DNA of 48,458 nucleotides from an uncultured Collinsella sp. (GCA_938023085.1 CALHDP010000043.1:1-48458); one strand, 5' to 3'; counted from the first letter of the stretch, positions 32,382 through 43,154 are shown. Program-made: numbers and translations. Notes: generated from the sequence alone by a model not told the origin.

Positions 32382-33131
32382 ATGGCATTTGACTTTACGG
32401 GCAAGACCGCGATTGTCACGGGCGGCACTCAGGGCATTGGCCTCGAGATCGCCAAGGGCATCGTCGCGGGCGGCGGACATGTCGCGCTCATCGCAAGGAA
32501 CGCTGCTAAGGGCAAGGCCGCGGTGGCCGAGCTTGGCGAGGGCAACAAGTTCTATCAGCTCGATGTCGCCGATGCACCCAAGGCGCGCGAGACCGTCGAG
32601 CAGATTTTTACGGACCTGCCGCAAACCAACATCCTGATCAACTGCGCTGGCGTCATCAGCACCAAGAAGTTCGACGAGATCGATGACACCGAGTGGCGTC
32701 GCACCATCGACATCAACCTCAACGGTACCTTCACTATGATGAACGCCGTGTACCCGCACTTTAAGGCGGCCCATGCCGGCACTATCGTCAACGTGAGTTC
32801 CGTTGCGGGCAAGATCGGTGGCGGCCTGCTCGGCACCGCCGCCTACGCCAGCTCCAAGGCCGGTGTTAACGGTCTAACCAAGGCAGTCGCCAAGGAAGGC
32901 GGCAAGTTTGGCGTCCGCTGCAACGCCGTGTGCCCGTCGCTCACGTTGACCGATATGACCTCGATTCTCTCTGACGAGAACTCTCAGCGCATCATCAACG
33001 GTATTCCTCTGGGCCGCGCCGCCCAGGCCAGCGAGCCTGCGCAGATGGTGCTGTTCTTCGCTTCCGACCTTGCCAGCTTCGTGAACGGCGAGATCGGCGA
33101 CTGCGACGGCGGCATCGTCCTGGACGGGTAA
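32382..33131 (+). CDS. Short-chain dehydrogenase/reductase (FabG/KduD-like)
   Basis: A 249-residue NAD(P)-dependent oxidoreductase of the classical SDR family. The cofactor loop is VTGGTQGIGLEIA (residues 12-24), then the NCAG motif, the catalytic serine in VNVSSVAG and the catalytic YASSK. The substrate cannot be read. It lies 108 bases before a KdgT-type permease gene on the same strand, with a terminator-like hairpin between. A role in sugar-acid metabolism (KduD-like 2-deoxygluconate dehydrogenase) is therefore possible, but a general SDR is the safer call. The ATG at 32382 has GGGGATGGAG upstream; a start 117 bases earlier is rejected. The 290-base gap before it is AT-rich and contains the palindrome GAATTAAAATAATTC near 32221. 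Confidence 0.85.
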   Translation: MAFDFTGKTAIVTGGTQGIGLEIAKGIVAGGGHVALIARNAAKGKAAVAELGEGNKFYQLDVADAPKARETVEQIFTDLPQTNILINCAGVISTKKFDEIDDTEWRRTIDINLNGTFTMMNAVYPHFKAAHAGTIVNVSSVAGKIGGGLLGTAAYASSKAGVNGLTKAVAKEGGKFGVRCNAVCPSLTLTDMTSILSDENSQRIINGIPLGRAAQASEPAQMVLFFASDLASFVNGEIGDCDGGIVLDG

Positions 33132-33150
33132 TACCCCACGACGATTATTC

Positions 33151-33188
33151 GGCGACGGCCCCTGCGACTCGGGACCGTCGCCTTCTTT
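33151..33188 (+). terminator. Hairpin after the SDR gene
   Basis: GGCGACGGCCCC pairs with GGGACCGTCGCC (one mismatch), followed by TTCTTTCT. It probably ends or attenuates the SDR transcript before the permease gene. Confidence 0.6.
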
Positions 33189-33239
33189 CTGATATAGGCG
33201 CGTGCGGCTACGATTCGCATGCATCCAAAGGAGATATAT

Positions 33240-34253
33240 ATGAGTGAATCGACTGCGGTGGAGGCGCCGGCGGCAAAGGAGCCGTTCTTTAAGATGTCCT
33301 CCATCCCGGGTGCCAATATTTTGGTGCCGCTTTTGCTGGGTTGCCTGCTCAACACGCTGTTCCCTGACCTGTTCAAAACGCTCGGCAGCTTTACGCTTGG
33401 CATGACCCAGCAGGGTGCAGGCCCGCTCGTGGGCGCTTTTTTGCTTATCGTCGGTACGACGATTTCGTTTAAGAGTGCTCCTGCCGCCGCTGCCCGCGGT
33501 GCCATCATCATCGCCATCAAGCAAATCGTGGTCGTTGCCGTGTCGCTGCTCATCCTTTATGTGTTCAACGACAACCTGTTTGGCATCTCTGCCATGGTGA
33601 TGCTGGCGGCTTGCACCGGCGCCAACAACGCTATGTACGCTGGTCTGATGGGCACCATGGGCAACGAGGCCGAGCGTGGCGCTGTCGCAATCACCACGCT
33701 CGTTGTCGGCCCTCCGGTCACGATGATCGTGCTCGGCGCTGCCGGCCAGGCTCCGATCGGCTGGTCGCTCGTGGGTGCCATCCTGCCGATCGTCGTCGGC
33801 ATTATTCTAGGCAACCTCTTCCCCAGCTTTAAGAAGATGATGGCACCGGCACTTTCCGCCATCATTGTGCTCGTCTTCTTTGCCATGGGCTCGACCATGA
33901 CCTTTGGCCAGCTCATTAATGGCGGTCTTCCCGGTATTCTGCTCGGCGTGATTTGCTCGGTAGTCTTTGCAATTCCCGTCATCGCGGTCGATAAGCTCAC
34001 GGGTGGTACGGGTGTCGCAGGTGCGGCCATTTCGAGCTGCGCCGGAGCCAATGTGGCCACGCCTGCTGCCATGGCAAGCGTCAACGAGGCCATGTACGGC
34101 GGTGCGGTGCTCGCGACGGCTACGGCGCAGGTTGCTGCCTGCGCTATCGTGACGGCTATTTTGACCCCGCTGGTCACCAGCTGGTGCCACAAGCATTTTG
34201 AGGGCCAGGGCCACAGCAAGGCAACGACCGACAAGGCCGCCGCAGCCGCCTAA
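33240..34253 (+). CDS. kdgT: 2-keto-3-deoxygluconate permease (KdgT family)
   Basis: A 337-residue inner-membrane transporter, expected to import 2-keto-3-deoxygluconate (or a related sugar acid) with protons. It has about ten hydrophobic segments from residue 30 to about 315. The family motifs CTGANNAMYAGLMG and SSCAGANVATPAAMA stand out. The N-terminal 20 residues and the His/Lys/Ala-rich tail are polar. The ATG at 33240 follows AAAGGAG. Neither kdgK nor kdgA lies in the window, so the rest of the route must be elsewhere. A strong terminator follows. Confidence 0.88.
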   Translation: MSESTAVEAPAAKEPFFKMSSIPGANILVPLLLGCLLNTLFPDLFKTLGSFTLGMTQQGAGPLVGAFLLIVGTTISFKSAPAAAARGAIIIAIKQIVVVAVSLLILYVFNDNLFGISAMVMLAACTGANNAMYAGLMGTMGNEAERGAVAITTLVVGPPVTMIVLGAAGQAPIGWSLVGAILPIVVGIILGNLFPSFKKMMAPALSAIIVLVFFAMGSTMTFGQLINGGLPGILLGVICSVVFAIPVIAVDKLTGGTGVAGAAISSCAGANVATPAAMASVNEAMYGGAVLATATAQVAACAIVTAILTPLVTSWCHKHFEGQGHSKATTDKAAAAA

Positions 34254-34292
34254 TGCCAAGCGGAAATCAAAGCTAAATAACTAGCCACGCCA

Positions 34293-34327
34293 CAGGGCGG
34301 CCACGGGAAAATCCCGTGGCCGCCCTG
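34293..34327 (+). terminator. Terminator after kdgT
   Basis: A perfect 16-base stem, CAGGGCGGCCACGGGA with its complement, and a 3-base loop. A short T-run (TTTCTG) follows four bases later. Confidence 0.75.
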
Positions 34328-34722
34328 CAGTTTCTGTAGAGTCTCTGGGACACTTTACCCTGATAAAGCTGGCATAACAGCTAGAGTGAACGTCGTACAA
34401 AGGCAAGGAAAAATACCAAACAAATCGGTGAACGGTAGTTGCTCGCGCTCGCATTTCCTGCGGATTTGTTAAAAACGCCCTAATGGTATAAAAAAAGAAA
34501 CATATAACAGCCATGATGAAGGGGGTGGCTATGTTATCCTTCTCAAACGGGTGAAATCTTGGGTTTTGGGTTGCAGCTCCAAGGTGGACAAACGTTTTTC
34601 CCTGTACCAACGTGTGGTGAAGAGCGGAAGAAGCCGGTAGTGCAAGCCGATAATTCAAGAATTCAATAAGCAGCGGTGTGAGAGAGCACCGCATTACACG
34701 TAACTAGGAGCGTGGTTACACA
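34328..34722 (+). promoter_or_regulatory. Leader and promoter region of pflB
   Basis: This 395-base gap has no gene. It contains the shared word GTGAACGGTA at 34428-34437. A possible promoter follows, TTTGTT (34465-34470) and TATAAA (34487-34492) with a 16-base spacer, which would give an mRNA leader of about 220 bases. A small GCGGTG/CACCGC hairpin lies near 34674. A long leader suits a highly regulated fermentative gene. Confidence 0.4.
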
Positions 34723-36774
<2,052 letters not shown>

Positions 36775-36775
36775 C

Positions 36776-36836
36776 TATTGTTAGTGCTATACTAACAATA
36801 ACGATTACTGATTAGCGCGCCGGTTTCGGCCGGCGC
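36776..36836 (+). promoter_or_regulatory. Two hairpins between the PFL parts
   Basis: TATTGTTAGT pairs perfectly with ACTAACAATA around GCTAT (36776-36800). A second hairpin, GCGCCGG with CCGGCGC, follows at 36817-36836. No T-tract follows either. They may set the ratio of the two PFL proteins by mRNA processing or partial termination. Confidence 0.55.
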
Positions 36837-36859
36837 CTATTAATCGAAGGAGACACATT

Positions 36860-37111
36860 ATGAAGGTTTCTGAAGTTTCTGAGACTCAGGCCGATAACCT
36901 GGTCCACATGCTCGACGCTTACGCCGAGAAGGGTGGCCACCACCTGAACATCAACGTCTTCAACCGTGAGACGCTGCTCGACGCTCAGGCCCACCCCGAG
37001 AAGTACCCGCAGCTGACCATCCGCGTTTCCGGCTATGCCGTGAACTTCCACACGCTCACCAAGGAGCAGCAGGACGAGGTCATTTCGCGTACCTTCCACG
37101 ACAAGTTCTAA
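36860..37111 (+). CDS. grcA: Stand-alone glycyl radical domain of pyruvate formate-lyase (GrcA-like)
   Basis: An 83-residue protein equivalent to the C-terminal domain of PFL. The radical glycine is in QLTIRVSGYAVNF (G58), with GGHHLNINVFNRETLLDAQ before it and LTKEQQDEVISRTF after it, both as in full-length PFL. GrcA (YfiD) of E. coli is a similar free radical domain that repairs oxygen-cut PFL. Here it follows a PFL that lacks the domain, so it is probably an obligatory subunit rather than a spare part. It has a good ribosome site, GAAGGAG, and is in a different frame from pflB. The activase gene at 44321 would install the radical. A long palindrome follows its stop. Confidence 0.9.
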   Translation: MKVSEVSETQADNLVHMLDAYAEKGGHHLNINVFNRETLLDAQAHPEKYPQLTIRVSGYAVNFHTLTKEQQDEVISRTFHDKF

Positions 37112-37133
37112 AGGGGTTTAACTCCCGCAGGAT

Positions 37134-37263
37134 CGCCGGGCCGCTTTGGGTTACTTTCCAAAACGTCCTCGGACATGCAAAGGGCTCCGCTGCGCGCTTC
37201 GCGCGGCGGAGCCCTTTGCGTCCTGCGGAAATGTTTTGGAAAGTAACCCAAAGCGGCCCGGCG
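37134..37263. repeat. Long extragenic palindrome, copy 2 (130 bases)
   Basis: Perfect 31-base arms (37134-37164 and 37233-37263) enclose an inner stem of 19 bases with one wobble (37177-37195 and 37201-37219) and a loop of five. It shares TTTCCAAAACGTCCTCG and CTGCGGAA with copy 1 at 19091-19243, and the same two-storey build. The inner and distal outer stem sequences differ. It lies 23 bases after the GrcA-like gene. Confidence 0.85.
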
Positions 37264-37379
37264 GGGGTCCTGTGTAGTTACCCTTTAGGCGGAACTCTCC
37301 TAATTATTTGGATGAGTCGTTTACTTACTTGTACTGTTACCGTCTTCCCGCTCTTGTTGGGGTATGCTTTGTTCGTATG

Positions 37380-37395
37380 TAAACGTATGACATGT
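37380..37395. promoter_or_regulatory. Candidate operator before the sucrose-operon regulator
   Basis: TAAACGTATGACATGT resembles the sites in front of the GH32-like gene (GAAAACGTTTGACACAT). It lies 18 bases before the regulator's start, so autoregulation is likely. Confidence 0.4.
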
Positions 37396-37412
37396 TGATG
37401 GGGGAGGGTGCT

Positions 37413-38423
37413 ATGGCTCGCGAGAGTGCTCGTTCTAAGGATACGGCTAAGCCTGGCATCAAGGAAGTTGCGGCGGTGGCGGGGGTTTCGCCTACTACGG
37501 TATCTCGTGTGCTTAATAATCGTGGCTATATTAGCCAAGAGACCCGCGATAAGGTCCATGCCGCGATGAAGCGCATCAACTATACGCCCAACGATATCGC
37601 CCGTGCCATGCTCAACGGTCGCCTGAATCTTATCGGTATGATCGTCCCCTATGTCAGCAGTCCGTTTCATGCCCAAGTGGTTCAAGTCATTGAGCATACC
37701 CTGGCCGAAAACGGTTTTAAGATGCTGCTGTGCAATAGCGCCAATCGACCCGAGCTTGAGCGCTCTTATATCGACATGCTTCGACGCAATATGGTTGATG
37801 GCGTCATCGTCAACTCGCTTAATATCGGTGCCGAGGCGTATGCCGAGATGGGCTTGAGTCTGGTTGGTATCGACTGCGACCTTGGCGAAGCCTCTGTTCA
37901 GATTGCGAGCGACAGCTATAGCATCGGCGAACTTGCCACGCGTCGCCTAATCGATGACGGGTGTTCGCGCATCCTGTGCCTGCGCAGCAATAGCCGCATG
38001 CGCATGCCTGCCAATAAGCGTACCGATGCCTACCTCGATGTTGTTGAGCAGGCCGGTTTGCCCGCGCTTGTCCGTGAGGTCGAGTTCGTTAAGCCCGACG
38101 ACGAAAAGAGCGCGGTCGTTGCGAAGATCCTCGATGAGAACCCCGATATTGACGGCATCTTTGCGGGAGACGACACGATGGCGGCCATCTGTCTCAACGT
38201 TATGAAGCAGCGAGGCTTGAGCGCTCCGGGCGATATTAAGGTCGTGGGCGCGGATGGTGCCCGCCGCACTATGACGTTTATGCCTGACTTAACAACCGTA
38301 CGCCAAGATATCGATCGCATCGGAGAGCTCGCGGCGCAATCCATCATTGCTCTTATTAACGGCGAAAAGCCCGAATCGAATATCAAGCTCCCCGTTGAAC
38401 TCATTGAGGGTAAAACCGCGTAG
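37413..38423 (+). CDS. LacI-family repressor, probable sucrose/fructoside regulator
   Basis: A 336-residue LacI/GalR-type regulator. The helix-turn-helix is IKEVAAVAGVSPTTVSRVLNNRGYIS (about residues 16-41), then the hinge NDIARAMLNGR. The effector domain begins LIGMIVPYVSSPFHAQVV, closer to ScrR/CcpA-type proteins than to the three galactose/lactose-linked paralogues in this window. It precedes the GH32-EIIBC-GH32 genes on the same strand, with LacI-type sites both before it and after it. Control of that operon, with a sucrose- or fructose-derived ligand, is inferred. GGGGGAGGG precedes the ATG at 37413; an in-frame ATG 21 bases upstream lacks one. Confidence 0.88.
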   Translation: MARESARSKDTAKPGIKEVAAVAGVSPTTVSRVLNNRGYISQETRDKVHAAMKRINYTPNDIARAMLNGRLNLIGMIVPYVSSPFHAQVVQVIEHTLAENGFKMLLCNSANRPELERSYIDMLRRNMVDGVIVNSLNIGAEAYAEMGLSLVGIDCDLGEASVQIASDSYSIGELATRRLIDDGCSRILCLRSNSRMRMPANKRTDAYLDVVEQAGLPALVREVEFVKPDDEKSAVVAKILDENPDIDGIFAGDDTMAAICLNVMKQRGLSAPGDIKVVGADGARRTMTFMPDLTTVRQDIDRIGELAAQSIIALINGEKPESNIKLPVELIEGKTA

Positions 38424-38477
38424 TTCATCCCGTGCCAAAAGAATTCCTCAAACACCTCTGATGACCGTTCACCGGCA

Positions 38478-38561
38478 TATGTCAACCGTTTGCCGACGAA
38501 TGGACCTGCGAAAAGACGTATCGGTGTGAAAACGTTTGACACATGAAAACGATTGACATAT
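38478..38561. promoter_or_regulatory. Cluster of operator-like sites before the sucrose operon
   Basis: Two 17-base direct repeats stand back to back: GAAAACGTTTGACACAT (38528-38544) and GAAAACGATTGACATAT (38545-38561). An inverted relative, ATATGTCAACCGTTTGCC, is at 38478-38495. GTGAACGGTC is just before (38463-38472, minus strand). The ATG of the first gene lies 47 bases downstream. Confidence 0.6.
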
Positions 38562-38607
38562 CTTTCAGTCGTACCGAGTTGGTCTGCCGTGGGAAAGGAA
38601 GTCTCGG

Positions 38608-39993
38608 ATGCATAAGGTGTATTACCAGCCTGAGGGAGTTTGGGTGGGCGACATCATGCCGTACGGCGAGGATGGCACGTTCTATCTGTATCATCAGCGC
38701 GACACGCGTAACCCTGGTCCTTTTGGTGAGCCGTTTGGTTGGGCGCTTGCTACGACCAAGGACTTTGTCGACTATAAGGACTTCGGCGAGAGCCTCGAGC
38801 GTGGCGGCGACGAAGAGGTCGATCAGTACGTCTACGCCGGCACCGTGTTTAAGGTGGGCGACAAGTACCATGCGCTCTACACGGGTTGCAACCGCGATAA
38901 GGTTAAGGCACGCCTGATGAAGCAGGTCCTGCTCCACGCCACGAGCGATGACGCCGTCAAGTGGGAGAAGAACATCGCCGAGACGCTGCTTCCGCCCCAG
39001 GAGGGCTATGACGATCGCAACTGGCGTGATCCCTTTGTCCTGTGGGACGAGGAGAACGAGGAGTACATGCTCATCCTCGGCACGCGCGTGGGCGAGGACA
39101 AGCGTCTGATGACCGGTCGCCTGGTCAAGTTCACCTCCAAGGACCTCGAGAACTGGGAGTTCCAGGGCGATTGGTGGAACCCGGGTCTGTACACCATGTT
39201 CGAGATGCCCGACCTGTTTAAGATGGGCGACTGGTGGTATCTCGTGTTCTCGGAGTACAGCGATGGCAACAAGACGCGTTACCGCATGTCTCGCTCCATC
39301 AACGGCCCGTGGATCACTCCCGCCGATGATTCCTTTGACGGTCGCGCCTACTACGCCGCCCGCACCGCATTTGACGGCGAGCGCCGTGTGCTCTTTGGTT
39401 GGGTTCCCACGCGCGATGAGGGCGGCGACCCCAGCTCGTATCTGTGGGGCGGTACCTTTATGCCCCTCCAGATCGTGCAGCGTGAGGACGGCACGCTGGG
39501 CACCAAGCTTCCCGAGAGCATGCTCTCCGCGTTTGGCGAGGCCAAGGCTGTTGAGGCTTTTGAGCTTTCCTGCGAGAGCGGTAAGGCCGAGCATGTCCTG
39601 GCTGCGGATGCCGGCTCGACCTATCTGCTCGATGCCGATATCGAGCTTGGCGGCAACGCGGCAGGCTTCTCGGTGAAATTTGCCGAGGACGCCGAGACCG
39701 GCCTTGCCTATGAGTTCCGCGCCAACCTGCGCGAGGGCAAGCTCGAGTTTACGCCCGCGCCGCAGTACCCGTGGTTCCAGGTCAACAACATGGGGCTGGA
39801 GCGTCCGCTGTTCTTTAAGGGTGAGGGCAGCCACCATGTGCGCCTCGTCGTCGACGACGACATCGCGACGATCTTTGTCGACGATGTCGCACTCAATGCG
39901 CGCTTCTGCAATAAGCAGGGCCAGGGCGTGGCAATTACCGTTACCGACGGCACGCTCAGCTGCTCGTCGGCAACGATTGCAAGCCTTTCATAA
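38608..39993 (+). CDS. GH32-like beta-fructosidase, atypical
   Basis: A 461-residue glycoside hydrolase of the GH32/GH68/GH43 fold, intracellular (no signal peptide). The RDP motif is present (NWRDPFVL), and FEMPDLF takes the place of the usual acid/base ECPDLF, with Glu and Asp kept. The first block is GVWVGDIMPYGEDGTFYLYHQRD instead of WMNDPNG, so the likely nucleophile is D15 of VGD. A C-terminal beta-sandwich runs from about residue 320 and ends with the typical DDIATIFVDDVALNAR. The true substrate may be a fructoside other than sucrose 6-phosphate. It is first in the operon with EIIBC and a canonical GH32 enzyme. AAAGGAAG precedes the ATG. Confidence 0.75.
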   Translation: MHKVYYQPEGVWVGDIMPYGEDGTFYLYHQRDTRNPGPFGEPFGWALATTKDFVDYKDFGESLERGGDEEVDQYVYAGTVFKVGDKYHALYTGCNRDKVKARLMKQVLLHATSDDAVKWEKNIAETLLPPQEGYDDRNWRDPFVLWDEENEEYMLILGTRVGEDKRLMTGRLVKFTSKDLENWEFQGDWWNPGLYTMFEMPDLFKMGDWWYLVFSEYSDGNKTRYRMSRSINGPWITPADDSFDGRAYYAARTAFDGERRVLFGWVPTRDEGGDPSSYLWGGTFMPLQIVQREDGTLGTKLPESMLSAFGEAKAVEAFELSCESGKAEHVLAADAGSTYLLDADIELGGNAAGFSVKFAEDAETGLAYEFRANLREGKLEFTPAPQYPWFQVNNMGLERPLFFKGEGSHHVRLVVDDDIATIFVDDVALNARFCNKQGQGVAITVTDGTLSCSSATIASLS

Positions 39994-40035
39994 GGCATTA
40001 ATCTAGTGGTGTAGTAATCAGGATTGGAATGGGTC

Positions 40036-41487
40036 ATGGATTACAAAGAGATATCTCAGCAAGTCGTCGATAACGTCGGCGGTCTGGAGAACATCGAGGG
40101 CGCTACGCACTGCGTTACGCGTCTTCGTCTGGTGCTCAAGGATACGAGCAAGTACAACAAGGCCGAGCTCGAGAACATCGACGGCGTCAAGGGCGTGCTG
40201 TACAACAGCGGTCAGCTCATGGTCATCTTCGGCACCGGTACCGTCAACAAGGTCTACGACGCCTTTATGGCCCTGACCGGCGTCAAGGAGATCAGCGCCT
40301 CCGAGGTCAAGGGCGCCGAGGCGGACAAGAAGGGCAAGGTCTTTGCCGTCCTCAAGGTGTTTTCCGACATCTTCATCCCCATCATCCCCGCCTTCGTCGG
40401 TGCGGCCATCATCATCGGCCTTAAGTCGCTGATTGTTGCCAACGGCCTCTTCGGTATGGAAGGCAGCCTCGCCGATCACAGCGAGTTCCTCAAGAATCTT
40501 GCAAGCTTCTTCGCTATCATCGCTACCACCTTCGACTACCTGCCTGTCCTTGTGATGTACAGCGCGGTTAAGCGTTTTGGCGGTAACCCGATTCTGGGTA
40601 TCCTCGTCGGTATCGTCATGGTTCACCCGAACCTTATGAACCGCAACGCGTTCGTTATGGATCCGTCGGGTGCTGACTATTGGAACTTCGGCCCGCTCTC
40701 TATCCCCATGGTTGCTTTCCAGGGCGGCGTGTTCCCTGCAATCCTGACCGCCTGGTTTATGGCTAAGGTCGAAAAGATTGCCCAGAAGTACATTCCCGAG
40801 ATCGTCTCGTTCGTCTTTGTCCCGACCGTTACCCTGATTCTTGCCAACATTGCCCTGTTCACCGTGTTCGGCCCGGTCGGCAACCTGATTGGTGATGTGC
40901 TCGCCGGCGTGATCGATTTCCTGTACAACAGGATGGGTGTCTTTGGCGCCTTCGTGTTCGCCGCGTTCCTGCAGCCGCTCGTTGTTACCGGTACGCAGCA
41001 GTTCATCCAGGGTATCGAGGCCAACCTCATCGCTACGACTGGCTTCAACTACATCCAGGCCATCTGGTCCGTCTCCATCATCGCCCAGGGTGGCGGCGCC
41101 ATCGGCATGTACCTCATCCACAAGAAGCACTCCAAGGAGCGCAATATCTGCATGTCCTCCTTCATCCCCACGCTGGTTGGTATCTCCGAGCCTGCAATCT
41201 TTGCTGCGAACATGCGTTACTCGATCATCCCGTTTATCTGCGCCTGCATCGGTGCCGGCTGCGGTGGTGCCTTCGTGAAGCTCATGGAGGTGCGCGCTAT
41301 CGGCCAGGGTCTGACTGGCGTGCTCGGCCTGCTGATCGTCACCCCCGAGACCTTCGTGTGGTATGTGGTCGGCAACCTGATCGCCTTTATCGTGCCGATC
41401 GTCCTGATCTTTGCCTACAACAAGGCAAAGGGTGTTCCGACGACCGACGCTGAGGGCGCGGGCGCTGGCTTCGATGTCAGCTTCTAG
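40036..41487 (+). CDS. PTS EIIBC, sucrose/beta-glucoside family
   Basis: The membrane permease that imports and phosphorylates a disaccharide, probably sucrose. Residues 1-90 form the EIIB domain, with the phosphorylated cysteine in GATHCVTRLRLVL (C26, normally HCATRLR). Residues about 110-470 form the Glc-superfamily EIIC domain with roughly ten membrane helices; GISEPAIFAANMRY is a family signature. There is no EIIA domain, so a shared Glc-type EIIA encoded elsewhere is needed. It lies 42 bases after the GH32-like gene and 100 bases before the canonical GH32 hydrolase. The ATG at 40036 is preferred over a TTG 12 bases earlier. Confidence 0.88.
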   Translation: MDYKEISQQVVDNVGGLENIEGATHCVTRLRLVLKDTSKYNKAELENIDGVKGVLYNSGQLMVIFGTGTVNKVYDAFMALTGVKEISASEVKGAEADKKGKVFAVLKVFSDIFIPIIPAFVGAAIIIGLKSLIVANGLFGMEGSLADHSEFLKNLASFFAIIATTFDYLPVLVMYSAVKRFGGNPILGILVGIVMVHPNLMNRNAFVMDPSGADYWNFGPLSIPMVAFQGGVFPAILTAWFMAKVEKIAQKYIPEIVSFVFVPTVTLILANIALFTVFGPVGNLIGDVLAGVIDFLYNRMGVFGAFVFAAFLQPLVVTGTQQFIQGIEANLIATTGFNYIQAIWSVSIIAQGGGAIGMYLIHKKHSKERNICMSSFIPTLVGISEPAIFAANMRYSIIPFICACIGAGCGGAFVKLMEVRAIGQGLTGVLGLLIVTPETFVWYVVGNLIAFIVPIVLIFAYNKAKGVPTTDAEGAGAGFDVSF

Positions 41488-41524
41488 GCCAAAGTTCACG
41501 ATGTAATCAAAGGGCTAGCCCGTT

Positions 41525-41567
41525 AGGGAAGGGCGTTCGGTTCGTGCGAGCCGGGCGTCCTTTCCCT
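41525..41567 (+). promoter_or_regulatory. Intercistronic hairpin between EIIBC and GH32 genes
   Basis: AGGGAAGGGCGTTCGG pairs imperfectly with CCGGGCGTCCTTTCCCT around TTCGTGCGAG. No T-tract follows, so a processing or attenuation role is more likely than full termination. Confidence 0.5.
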
Positions 41568-41587
41568 CAATAAGAAGGACAAATGAC

Positions 41588-43030
41588 ATGTTCAATCAAA
41601 AGAGCAAGGTGACGCGTTTGGACTACGAGCGTTGGCGTGCGGGACAGGACGAGGCGGCGGCTTGTATTGCGGCTGATCCGGACAGGCTTCTGTTCCATGT
41701 GGAGCCCGAGCTTGGCTGGCTCAATGATCCCAATGGTCTGGTCCAGGTTGGCGATACCTACCACATCTATCATCAATACGACCCGTTTGATGCCCTGCAT
41801 GGTGGTCCCGTCCTTTGGAATCATGTGACAACGAAGGACTTTGTGACGTACGAGAATCTTGGGCCGGCGTTGTTCCCCGATTCCGATTTGGATTCGAGCG
41901 GCGCGTACTCTGGGTCGGCCTTTATGCGAGACGGCAGGATTCACTACTTTTATACCGGTAACGTCAAACACTTTGATCGCGATGACTACGATTACGTACT
42001 CACCGGCCGCGAGCAAAACCAGATCCATATGGTTACCGATAACCCCGACGAGCTGGGCGAGAAGCAGCTGGCCATCGGCCCGCTCGATTATCCTAGCGAC
42101 ATTGGCACACATGTGCGCGATCCCAAGGTTCTTGAGCACAATGGCGTGTACTACATGGTGCTGGGCGCGCGCACGAAAGATGACCGTGGATGCGTGCTCG
42201 TGTTCACGTCGTGCGATCTGGAATCTTGGGCGTATGCGACGCGCATTGAGCTGGACGAGAAGTTTGGCTTTATGTGGGAGTGCCCCGACCTGTTTGAGCT
42301 GGATGGCGAGCTCGTGCTCGTCTGCTGTCCACAGGGTGTGCCCGCCGAGGGCTGGCGTTACCACAATCCGCACCAGTGCGTGTGGTTCCGCATCGAGGCC
42401 GATTGGGATGCCCGGAGTTTTAAGATTGCCGACCAGGGCATGCCGCCGATGGTTGATGCGGGCTTCGACTTCTATGCCCCGCAATCTTTTGAGGACGCCG
42501 CCGGGCGGCGCTTGATGATCGGCTGGGTGGGCTGCCCCGATGCAACGGTGAAAAACCCAACGGTCGAGCGCGGATGGCAGTGCGCGCTGACGGTGCCGCG
42601 CCAACTGAGCATGCGCAACGGCAAACTCTGCCAGTGGCCTGCCCGTGAGCTCGAAAAGCTGCGCGGTGCGGGCGTGCACGTTCATGTCGGTGAGGGCGCC
42701 GCGGAGCCCGGTCGTCTATTTGATGCCGTCGTCTCCTGCTCGGAAGCGAAGGCCGTCGAGCTTAGGATCCGTGAGGGCGTTACCGTGCGCTATGCGGATG
42801 GCATGCTTACGCTCGACATGGACGATGAGGGCTACGGACGTGACGTAAGGTCGGTTGAGGTCGATGAGCTGCGTGATTTGCGCGTGCTATCGGACACGAC
42901 CCTGGTTGAGATTTTTGCCAACGGTGGAGAGGCTGCGCTCACAAGCCGTACGTATTCGCCTGCGGTATCCACGATGGAGCTGCATGCCGAGGGTTCGGCC
43001 GAGATGGAGTTCTATCGACTGGCTCAGTAG
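41588..43030 (+). CDS. Sucrose-6-phosphate hydrolase (GH32)
   Basis: It hydrolyses sucrose 6-phosphate, the product of PTS import, to glucose 6-phosphate and fructose. The 480-residue cytoplasmic protein has the full GH32 set: nucleophile in GWLNDPNGL (D47), GSAF, transition-state aspartate in VRDPKVL, and acid/base glutamate in WECPDLFEL. The C-terminal beta-sandwich includes LVEIFANGGEAALTSR. The length is normal for ScrB/SacA. AAGGAC precedes the ATG by seven bases. It follows the EIIBC gene, so the operon reads GH32-like, EIIBC, GH32. A terminator-like hairpin follows at 43155. Confidence 0.9.
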   Translation: MFNQKSKVTRLDYERWRAGQDEAAACIAADPDRLLFHVEPELGWLNDPNGLVQVGDTYHIYHQYDPFDALHGGPVLWNHVTTKDFVTYENLGPALFPDSDLDSSGAYSGSAFMRDGRIHYFYTGNVKHFDRDDYDYVLTGREQNQIHMVTDNPDELGEKQLAIGPLDYPSDIGTHVRDPKVLEHNGVYYMVLGARTKDDRGCVLVFTSCDLESWAYATRIELDEKFGFMWECPDLFELDGELVLVCCPQGVPAEGWRYHNPHQCVWFRIEADWDARSFKIADQGMPPMVDAGFDFYAPQSFEDAAGRRLMIGWVGCPDATVKNPTVERGWQCALTVPRQLSMRNGKLCQWPARELEKLRGAGVHVHVGEGAAEPGRLFDAVVSCSEAKAVELRIREGVTVRYADGMLTLDMDDEGYGRDVRSVEVDELRDLRVLSDTTLVEIFANGGEAALTSRTYSPAVSTMELHAEGSAEMEFYRLAQ

Positions 43031-43154
43031 GCTGCAGGAGGCAACGAGTGCGCATGTCGGCTACCGTTTATCCCATATAGCTACCGTTTGCGGAATAAGT
43101 AACACTCCTTAATAAACCGTGTAGAATCTCTGATAAGCACGGAGTTTTCCAGGG

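Noticed and set aside
40024..41499. Minus-strand frame over the sucrose EIIBC gene
   Set aside because: It is antisense to a complete EIIBC with an active-site cysteine; the acidic, His-rich translation is a complement effect.
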